DNA of 15,984 nucleotides from Rikenellaceae bacterium (lineage in GTDB: Bacteria; Bacteroidota; Bacteroidia; Bacteroidales; UBA932): contig DOSU01000020.1 in the NCBI GenBank assembly GCA_003513895.1, forward strand, positions 1-15,984, written 5' to 3'. A program made the translations under genes and the position numbers. Every line of letters starts with the position of its first letter. Position 1 is the stretch's first letter. Positions 1 through 6,032 of this stretch are shown piece by piece. The notes beneath the pieces are model-generated. The model searched no databases, was not told where the DNA came from, and saw nothing but the letters and a program-made list of their open reading frames with translations.

Positions 1-221
1 ATTGCCCTACAAAAGCGATTAATATGGTTCCCTACAGAGATACCGGTTTGTTTATACCTAAACTTAACAAGGACATTTGTATTGGATGCGGAGGGTGCGA
101 ATATGTTTGCCCGGCAACTCCAAAAGCAATCACTGTATCTGCAAATGATGTTCACATAACTGCTACTAAGCCTACTGTTGAAAAACAGGAAAAGGTTAAA
201 GTAGACGAATTTGGGTTTTAG
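1..221 (+). CDS. 4Fe-4S dicluster-type iron-sulfur protein, C-terminal end (5' truncated)
   Basis: Only the last 72 codons are in the window; the frame is open from base 3, so the ATG at 24 is very probably internal. The first residues read CPTKAIN, which looks like the tail of one 4Fe-4S cluster motif (final Cys-Pro). Residues encoded around 78-118 give a complete second motif, CIGCGGCEYVCP (C-x2-C-x2-C-x3-C-P). The protein therefore ends in a two-cluster ferredoxin domain, followed by a polar tail of about 35 residues with no further cysteines. Such domains carry electrons inside larger redox proteins or polyferredoxins. What precedes it (membrane segments, Tat signal, other domains) lies outside the window, so no specific role can be assigned. 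Its stop codon (219-221) overlaps the trmD stop on the other strand. Confidence 0.85.
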   Translation, partial: CPTKAINMVPYRDTGLFIPKLNKDICIGCGGCEYVCPATPKAITVSANDVHITATKPTVEKQEKVKVDEFGF

Positions 222-919
222 TATTCAAGATTGCTGTCGTTGTCTAAGAGCATATTTGGTCTCAGCTTCCTTGTCCTGTCGACGGATTGTGTCTCCTGCC
301 ACTCTTTTATGAGCTTAGGATTGCCAGATAGAAGAATGTCCGGCACTTTCCATCCTTTAAAATCTGCAGGTCTTGTATAGATGGGAGGAGCAAGCAGTTC
401 GTCCTGAAAAGAGTCGCTAAGGGCAGAAGTTTCATCGCCAATTGCACCGGGAATGAGTCTTATTATTGAGTCGACCAGTACGGCAGCAGGTATCTCGCCA
501 CCGCTTAAAACATAGTTGCCAATTGATATCTCTTTTGTTATTAGATGTTCACGAATCCGGTGATCAATTCCCTTATAATGTCCGCAAAGAATAATAATAT
601 TTTTAAGGCAGGAAAAGCGGTTTGAAGTACTTTGGTCAAGAAGCTCTCCGTCCGGACTCATATATATTATTTCATCATAATCTCTTTCATCTTTGAGCTT
701 GGAAATCACTTTGTATACAGGCTCAATCATCATAATCATTCCGGCATCTCCTCCGAAACCATAGTCGTCGACCTGCTTGTATTTTCCTTTTCCGTATTCT
801 CTTAAATCATGTATATTAATCTCAGCCAGATTTTTATCTTTGGCTCTCTTGATAATTGAGTGATTTAGCGGACTTTCAAGAAGTTCGGGAACAACGGAAA
901 GTATATCTATTCGTATCAT
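218..919 (-). CDS. trmD: tRNA (guanine37-N1)-methyltransferase TrmD
   Basis: This SPOUT-class enzyme methylates N1 of G37 next to the anticodon, using S-adenosylmethionine, and so prevents +1 frameshifting. The 233-residue length is normal for the family. The N-terminus (MIRIDILSVVPELLESPL) matches the family start, which fixes the ATG. The deep-knot SAM pocket is clear: CGHYKGID at 112-119 and EISIGNYVLSGGE at 130-142. The residues equivalent to E. coli Arg154 and catalytic Asp169 fall at the same numbers (R154 in IIRLIPG, D169 in SDSF), followed by YTRP and LLSGNP. Two pocket residues differ from the E. coli form GRYEG (His114, Lys116). The gene stands apart from the rpsP-rimM-trmD-rplS order seen in many bacteria. 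Its 3' end overlaps the stop of the iron-sulfur gene by 4 bp, and it is divergent from the DUF349 operon. Confidence 0.97.
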   Translation of the reverse strand: MIRIDILSVVPELLESPLNHSIIKRAKDKNLAEINIHDLREYGKGKYKQVDDYGFGGDAGMIMMIEPVYKVISKLKDERDYDEIIYMSPDGELLDQSTSNRFSCLKNIIILCGHYKGIDHRIREHLITKEISIGNYVLSGGEIPAAVLVDSIIRLIPGAIGDETSALSDSFQDELLAPPIYTRPADFKGWKVPDILLSGNPKLIKEWQETQSVDRTRKLRPNMLLDNDSNLEY

Positions 920-923
920 TGTG

Positions 924-953
924 CAAATTTACATAAATCACCGCGTTGGCAAA
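924..953 (-). promoter_or_regulatory. Predicted trmD promoter, Bacteroidota type
   Basis: Read on the minus strand, TTTG (950-953) is followed after 18 bp by TAAATTTG (924-931), a full match to the Bacteroidota -33/-7 pattern. After it come four bases (CACA) and then the trmD ATG. The transcript should begin at or within a few bases of the start codon, giving a leaderless or nearly leaderless mRNA. Confidence 0.7.
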
Positions 954-962
954 CTTTTTTTG

Positions 963-970
963 TATATTTG
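963..970 (+). promoter_or_regulatory. Predicted -7 element of the DUF349-yidC-yggS operon
   Basis: TATATTTG at 963-970 matches TAnnTTTG. No good TTTG lies 18-21 bp upstream (TTGG at 946-949 is too close), so the -33 half is weak. Transcription should start near 975-977. That places the upstream in-frame TTG at 968 before the transcript and supports ATG 1001 as the real start of the first gene. The element lies about 10 bp from the -33 box of the opposing trmD promoter. Confidence 0.55.
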
Positions 971-1000
971 CGGGTTAATAAACTTAATTGTCTTGTAATA

Positions 1001-2842
1001 ATGAATCAAGAAGAGAACACATCAGCCTTAAATGAGCAATTCGCAGAAGTTAATCTGCCGGAAATTCAGCAACAAACAGAAACAAATCTGGAATATCCCG
1101 ATCATTCCAGCAAAAGTCTTCGCGAGATAATCGACATTTTTCAGGAGATGTTGGACAGGGGAGATCAGCAAGAAATGTACAAACTTGCAGAAGGCATAAA
1201 AGCAGCTTTTTACAAGGCTCTTAAAAGGGAAAAAATTGCAATAGGATTTCAGTTACCATCAGAAAGTACAGAATCTCCTGCAGAAGAGGAACATGATGAA
1301 AATATTGTTTCAAACAATCCTTTTGCGGAACTGGAACGCGGGTTTAAAGAGTTGTATTCTCGTTACAAGACATTAAGAACTAGTTTTATTCAGAATATTG
1401 AGAAGCAAAAAGAGGAAAATCTCCGCATTAAACTTGCTCTCATCGACGAACTCAAATCCCTTCTCGAAAAACAGGAAGACCTCAACCACACATTTCCTGC
1501 ATTTCGTGAAGTTCAGAGCAAATGGAAATCTGTTGGACCAGTACCTCAGTCGCACAACAAAGACGTTTGGGAAAGTTATCAGTTTTATGTTGAGAAGTTC
1601 TACGACTATGTTAAAATTAACAATGAATTAAGAGACCTGGACCTCAAGAAAAATCTTGAAATTAAAAATAACCTGTGCGAAAAAGCTGAAGAGCTTGTAA
1701 ACGAGCAAAATGTTGTTGATGCATTTAAAAGACTACAGAAATTGCACGAAGAGTGGCGCGAACTTGGACCTGTTCCAATGGAGCTTCGTGAGGAGATATG
1801 GGAAAGATTCAAAAAAGCAACTTCAAGTATCAATAAGCGTCAACAGGAGTTTTTTGAGAGACTAAAGGACGACCAGAAGAGAAATCTTGAATTAAAAGGA
1901 GAACTGTGCGAAAAGGCAGAAGTACTTGCAAATATTGGTGATTCTGAGAACAAAGACTGGAACGAACTATCAAAACAAATCGAGCAGTTGCAGAATGACT
2001 GGAAAGCAATAGGATTTGCGTCTAAAAGGGAGAACCAGAAAATTTATGACCGTTTCCGGGCTGCTTGTGATAAATTCTATAATTCCAAGAGAGATTTCTA
2101 TTCTAAATTTAAATTGCTGATGCAGGATAATCTTGACAAAAAGATTGCCTTGTGTGAGCAGGCGGAGGCTTTTAAGGACAGCAACGACTGGAAGAAAACT
2201 ACCGATCAGCTCATAAATCTCCAGAAAAAATGGAAAGAAATAGGTCCTGTTGCAAGGAAACAATCCGATTTAGTTTGGAAAAGATTCCGTGCTGCATGCG
2301 ATTCGTTTTTTGAAAACAAGTCTAAACATTTTAGCACTGTCGATGAGTCCTACGAAGTGAACATGAAAAAGAAACTTGACCTCATTCAGGAGATCAATGA
2401 ATTTAAACCTGACACAAAAGTTTCTGAGAATATTGACGCTCTCAAAGACTTTCAGTCTCGCTGGAGTGAAATAGGATTTGTTCCAATAAAGGAAAAAGAG
2501 AGGATTCAGGCTGCATACAGGCATGCAATTGATACAAAATTTGCCGATTACCGCTCAAATGACTCCGAAAACAAAATTGACAGATATAAAAAACACATTA
2601 AAGATCTTCACACTTCGGGTAAAGGAGAAAGAGGAATAAGATCCGAACGAGACAAACTTGTTCAGAAATTCAGGCAAATGGAAAATGACATTCTTGTTTG
2701 GGAAAACAATATGGGCTTTTTTGCAAAATCTAAAAATGCCGATGCGCTTTTGCTGGAACTGGACAAAAAAATAGCCGGAGCTAAAGAAGAACTTGCTCAG
2801 ATAGAGGAGAAGATTAAAGTTATTGATAATCAACAGGAATAG
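1001..2842 (+). CDS. DUF349 tandem-repeat protein
   Basis: The 613-residue product contains at least five copies of the DUF349 signature (x-x-Q-x-x-W-K-x-[IV/L]-G-x-V/A-P, then a W/Y-x-x-F-x-x-A-C-D-x-F-like helix). They begin near residues 168, 245, 327, 404 and 481, a period of about 77 residues. Examples are VQSKWKSVGPVP, LHEEWRELGPVP and LQKKWKEIGPVA. The first ~100 residues are acidic and Gln/Glu-rich, probably disordered. The last ~90 residues are strongly heptad-like and probably coiled coil. There is no signal peptide or membrane segment, so the protein is predicted cytoplasmic. DUF349 proteins are widespread in Bacteroidota and lack an established biochemical function, so none is assigned. 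ATG 1001 is chosen over an in-frame TTG at 968 because the likely promoter overlaps that TTG. It is the first gene of an operon, six bases before yidC. Confidence 0.9.
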   Translation: MNQEENTSALNEQFAEVNLPEIQQQTETNLEYPDHSSKSLREIIDIFQEMLDRGDQQEMYKLAEGIKAAFYKALKREKIAIGFQLPSESTESPAEEEHDENIVSNNPFAELERGFKELYSRYKTLRTSFIQNIEKQKEENLRIKLALIDELKSLLEKQEDLNHTFPAFREVQSKWKSVGPVPQSHNKDVWESYQFYVEKFYDYVKINNELRDLDLKKNLEIKNNLCEKAEELVNEQNVVDAFKRLQKLHEEWRELGPVPMELREEIWERFKKATSSINKRQQEFFERLKDDQKRNLELKGELCEKAEVLANIGDSENKDWNELSKQIEQLQNDWKAIGFASKRENQKIYDRFRAACDKFYNSKRDFYSKFKLLMQDNLDKKIALCEQAEAFKDSNDWKKTTDQLINLQKKWKEIGPVARKQSDLVWKRFRAACDSFFENKSKHFSTVDESYEVNMKKKLDLIQEINEFKPDTKVSENIDALKDFQSRWSEIGFVPIKEKERIQAAYRHAIDTKFADYRSNDSENKIDRYKKHIKDLHTSGKGERGIRSERDKLVQKFRQMENDILVWENNMGFFAKSKNADALLLELDKKIAGAKEELAQIEEKIKVIDNQQE

Positions 2843-2848
2843 TTAAAG

Positions 2849-4681
2849 ATGAATAGAAATTCAATTATAGGGTTTGTAATAATTGGTGCCATTTTAATTG
2901 CCTTTAGCTGGTACAATTCAAAGATAGCCACTGAGCAGCAGGCCCTTAAAACAATAGAAACGCAGCAGCAGGCTGTAAATCCGGCAGATTCAGGTGTTTC
3001 AAATTCTACAGTTCCGGTTGTTGCTGCAGATACAGCTTCATCTGTTCCAAATTTTTCTGAATACAAAGATTCGATGCTTATCAAAGCAAGCAATGCACCT
3101 GAAGAGATCTCAACTTTAGAAAACGATAAAATAGCAATAGATCTTACAAATATTGGCGCTCAGGCAAAATCGGTTAAGGTTAAAAAATACTTTACACACG
3201 ATAGTCTTGAGCTCATTCTTCTTCAGAAAAACCGAAGCAGCTTTGCCCTTGGTTTGTATACAAACGAAGACATTAAGACAGACAAATTTGCTTTCGAGAA
3301 AACAGATGCTACAGATACTTCAATTACATATAAACTGAACTTCGATTCAACATCATTTATACAGTTCAAGTACACCTTGCCCAAAGAGAGTTACATGCTC
3401 TCCCTGGATGTATCAATGGTTGGAATGGGCAGGCATATTCCAAGAAACGTAACATCTATTGATTTGTTATGGAAAATGGATCTTCCTCGTTTGGAAAAAG
3501 GATATGACAACGAAAAAAATTATTCAACAATAGTTTATAAATTTCCTAACGACAAAAGCGTAGATGATCTGGGCCTAAGAAAAGACGATTCAGAGAAGGA
3601 CATCAGAACTAAAGTTGAGTGGTTTGCATTCCAGCAACAGTTTTTCTCTGCAATTTTGGTTGCAGAAAATGGATTCAGTAACGGTATCCTAAAATATGAG
3701 TTTTATCCCGATACCAATCCCGATAAACAACTGATGAATTGTTCTGCCCAAATGTCTCTCCCTTATGCCGATGGAGAAGATGTAAATTTTCCTCTGGATT
3801 TTTATTTTGGTCCAAACAAGTTTAGTACATTAAAGTCCTACGACAGGGGATTCGAAAATATTGTTCCTCTTGGAGGATGGCTTATCGGATGGATAAACAG
3901 GTACATCATTATACTGGTCTTTGATTTCCTTGGCAAATTCATAAGCAGCTATGGTCTTATTATATTTCTACTTACACTGCTCATTAAAATTGTAATTTCT
4001 CCGCTCACTCACAAGTCATACATGTCTTCTGCGAAGATGAGGGTACTTAAACCCGAAATTGACAAAATAAATGCCAAATTTCCTAAGTCCGAAGATGCGA
4101 TGAAAAAGCAACAGGAGACTATGGCTTTGTATAGCAAGACCGGAGTAAGTATGTTCGGTGGATGTCTTCCTATGTTGCTTCAGTTTCCTATTCTGTTTGC
4201 AATGTTCAGGTTTTTCCCTGCATCTTTTGAATTGAGGCAACAAAGCTTCTTGTGGGCAAAAGACTTGAGCACATATGATTCTATTCTCAATCTTCCTTTT
4301 ACAATTCCATTGTTTGGCGACCACCTGAGTCTGTTTGCTCTACTAATGGCAATATCAACTTATCTGTATTCAAGAATGAATATTGATCAGATGACTGCAG
4401 GACCTCAGATGGCAGGAATGAAGGCAATGACTCTCTATTTTATGCCTATCTTCCTGCTATTCCTGGGAAACAACTTTTCAAGCGGGCTTAGCTACTATTA
4501 TCTACTGTCCAATTTGATGACAATGGTTCAAACATGGGCTATTCGTAAATTCTTTGTTGATGAAGCAAAAATTTATGCCAAACTGCAGGAGAGAGCAGCC
4601 AAACCCAAAAAGAAATCTAAATTTCAGGAGAGACTCGATGCTGTCTATAAAAATCAGCAACAACTCAAGAATAAAAAATGA
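2849..4681 (+). CDS. yidC: Membrane protein insertase YidC
   Basis: YidC/Oxa1-family insertase of the inner membrane: it integrates and folds membrane proteins alone or with SecYEG. At 610 residues it has the long Gram-negative architecture. There is an N-terminal membrane anchor (about 5-21, IIGFVIIGAILIAFSW), then a periplasmic beta-rich domain (about 50-345). The conserved C-terminal core carries five membrane segments, including SPLTHKSYMSSAKMR in the cytoplasmic hairpin region, FGGCLPMLLQFPILFAMFRF, and a last pair around SYYYLLSNLMTM. The C-terminus is a basic tail (KPKKKSKF and onward) suited to ribosome contact. The groove residue that is Arg366 in E. coli is Lys380 here. The gene begins 6 bp after the DUF349 gene and its stop overlaps the yggS start (ATGA), so the three genes are predicted to be one operon with translational coupling into yggS. 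Confidence 0.96.
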   Translation: MNRNSIIGFVIIGAILIAFSWYNSKIATEQQALKTIETQQQAVNPADSGVSNSTVPVVAADTASSVPNFSEYKDSMLIKASNAPEEISTLENDKIAIDLTNIGAQAKSVKVKKYFTHDSLELILLQKNRSSFALGLYTNEDIKTDKFAFEKTDATDTSITYKLNFDSTSFIQFKYTLPKESYMLSLDVSMVGMGRHIPRNVTSIDLLWKMDLPRLEKGYDNEKNYSTIVYKFPNDKSVDDLGLRKDDSEKDIRTKVEWFAFQQQFFSAILVAENGFSNGILKYEFYPDTNPDKQLMNCSAQMSLPYADGEDVNFPLDFYFGPNKFSTLKSYDRGFENIVPLGGWLIGWINRYIIILVFDFLGKFISSYGLIIFLLTLLIKIVISPLTHKSYMSSAKMRVLKPEIDKINAKFPKSEDAMKKQQETMALYSKTGVSMFGGCLPMLLQFPILFAMFRFFPASFELRQQSFLWAKDLSTYDSILNLPFTIPLFGDHLSLFALLMAISTYLYSRMNIDQMTAGPQMAGMKAMTLYFMPIFLLFLGNNFSSGLSYYYLLSNLMTMVQTWAIRKFFVDEAKIYAKLQERAAKPKKKSKFQERLDAVYKNQQQLKNKK

Positions 4682-5334
4682 GTATAAAAGAGAACATTGA
4701 AATAATAAAAAGAGAACTGCCGTCAACTGTAAAGTTGGTGGCAGTTTCCAAATTTATTTCCAATGAAGCAATAATGGAGGCGTATAATGCCGGGCAGAGA
4801 GACTTTGCCGAAAGCCGCCCCCAGGAACTGGCAAGAAAATTTGAAGAGTTGCCTTCGGACATAAACTGGCATTTTATTGGTCATCTGCAAACAAATAAAA
4901 TTAAATTAATAATTGATAAAGTTTCTCTGTTTCACTCTGTAGATTCTTTACGTCTATTATCCGAACTCAATATTGCAGCTAAAAAATCCGGAATAACTGT
5001 AAACATTCTGTTGCAAGAACACATCTCCAATGAAGACACGAAGCAGGGTTTTTTACACAGCGAAATGGCACAGGCGGCTGAGTTGTCTTTAGCCCTCTCT
5101 AACTTAAAAGTTTGCGGGCTAATGGGAATGGCCTCATTTGTGGAAGACAAAGACACCATAAGAAAAGAGTTTATCTGTTTGAGAGAGTCCTGTAAAACAA
5201 TTAAAGAGAGTTTTTTTTCGGATAGCAGTGCCTTTACCGAACTATCAATGGGAATGTCTTCGGATTATAAAATTGCTAAAGAAGAGGGGAGTACATTGAT
5301 TCGTGTTGGGACATTGATTTTTGGGAACCGATAA
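4678..5334 (+). CDS. yggS: YggS/PLPBP family pyridoxal 5'-phosphate homeostasis protein
   Basis: Members of this family (YggS, Ylme, PROSC/PLPBP) are single-domain TIM-barrel proteins, related to the alanine racemase N-domain, that bind PLP and keep its free level in check; no enzymatic activity is established. The 218-residue length fits. The PLP lysine is Lys25 in LVAVSKF. HFIGHLQTNK follows near residue 64, then the phosphate-binding end SMGMSSDYKIA and GSTLIRVGTLIFG at the C-terminus. The ATG overlaps the yidC stop (4 bp, ATGA), and no separate ribosome binding site is evident, so translation probably depends on yidC. It is the last gene of the operon and is only 6 bp from the ung stop on the other strand; no terminator hairpin is visible at this junction. 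Confidence 0.94.
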   Translation: MSIKENIEIIKRELPSTVKLVAVSKFISNEAIMEAYNAGQRDFAESRPQELARKFEELPSDINWHFIGHLQTNKIKLIIDKVSLFHSVDSLRLLSELNIAAKKSGITVNILLQEHISNEDTKQGFLHSEMAQAAELSLALSNLKVCGLMGMASFVEDKDTIRKEFICLRESCKTIKESFFSDSSAFTELSMGMSSDYKIAKEEGSTLIRVGTLIFGNR

Positions 5335-5340
5335 GGCAGT

Positions 5341-6012
5341 TTAGTCAATCGACCAATCGATGGGAGTTTTTCCGGCCGAGATTAAGATATCATTTGTTTT
5401 TGAAAAATGTTTGCAGCCAAAAAAAGCTCCTCTGGCAAGAGGAGATGGATGCGGAGCTTCAAGGACGAAATGTTTCGAAGTATCAATCAACTCTCTTTTG
5501 CCTTTAGCAAAATTTCCCCACAACAAAAAAACAATTCCTTCCCGCTCCTTTGAAAGTATGGATATTACAGAATCTGTAAATTGAATCCATCCTATTTTAC
5601 TGTGTGATGCAGCCTCTCCGGCCCGTACAGTTAAAACAGCATTTAAAAGGAACACTCCCTGATGTGCCCATTTCACAAGGGAACCGCTTGATGAAGGTTT
5701 GATTCTAAGGTCGGTATACATCTCTTTATAAATATTTTGAAGAGATGGTGGAAGTGAAACACCCTCCGGTACAGAAAACGAGAGTCCGTGCGCTTGTCCG
5801 GGCCCGTGATAGGGATCCTGCCCCAGAATTACAACTTTTACTTCATTTACAGGAGTTAAATTGAATGCATTAAAGATGTCTTTTCCAGCAGGGTAAATCT
5901 TAATTCCCGAAGAGAATTCTCTTTTAATGGACTCTGCCAGAGAGAGAAAATATGGTTTTTCAAACTCTTCCGATAAAAGTGTTTTCCAACTGTTCTCGAT
6001 TTGAACATTCAT
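5341..6012 (-). CDS. ung: Uracil-DNA glycosylase (family 1)
   Basis: Removes uracil from DNA produced by cytosine deamination or dUTP misincorporation, opening base-excision repair. All family-1 motifs are present in the 223 residues: the water-activating loop GQDPYHGPGQAHG with Asp66 and Tyr68, the uracil-stacking Phe79 in LSFS, Asn124 in FLLN for uracil recognition, and the minor-groove loop HPSPLARG with His188. These correspond to E. coli D64, Y66, F77, N123 and H187. The loop reads HPSPLA where HPSPLS is usual. The gene starts 20 bp after the lon stop with no promoter of the Bacteroidota form between them, so it is probably co-transcribed with lon. The codons for SPLARGAFFG form a terminator-like hairpin and U-tract on the coding strand (see 5419-5444). 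Confidence 0.97.
   Translation of the reverse strand: MNVQIENSWKTLLSEEFEKPYFLSLAESIKREFSSGIKIYPAGKDIFNAFNLTPVNEVKVVILGQDPYHGPGQAHGLSFSVPEGVSLPPSLQNIYKEMYTDLRIKPSSSGSLVKWAHQGVFLLNAVLTVRAGEAASHSKIGWIQFTDSVISILSKEREGIVFLLWGNFAKGKRELIDTSKHFVLEAPHPSPLARGAFFGCKHFSKTNDILISAGKTPIDWSID
5419..5444 (-). terminator. Intrinsic-terminator-like hairpin inside ung
   Basis: On the minus strand, CTCCTCT (5444-5438), loop TGCC, AGAGGAG (5433-5427) make a perfect 7-bp stem with a 4-nt loop. One C and seven consecutive T follow (5425-5419). This is the standard form of a Rho-independent terminator, but it lies within the ung reading frame, about 80 bp before the stop codon, over the conserved HPSPLARGAFFG motif. 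The structure is directly visible. Whether it terminates lon-ung transcripts, only attenuates them, or is a by-product of the Phe-Phe (TTT TTT) codons is inferred, not shown. Confidence 0.4.
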
Positions 6013-6032
6013 TCGTAAAGAAAATTTAAGAT

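Noticed and set aside
968..1000. In-frame TTG at 968 as the DUF349 start, adding 11 residues
   Set aside because: It lies within the TATATTTG promoter element, so it should not be in the transcript; ATG 1001 is a normal start and the added residues show no family similarity.
4016..4324. 102-codon minus-strand frame inside yidC, and similar frames of 60-100 codons inside lon, the MATE gene and the DUF349 gene
   Set aside because: Opposite-strand or alternate-frame shadows of well-conserved genes; no recognisable domains, low-complexity or Cys/His-rich content, and no start-site context.
6013..6032. GATTT/AAATC pairing and T-run at the end of lon as a terminator before ung
   Set aside because: Stem of five A/T-rich pairs with the T-run inside the loop; not a terminator form.
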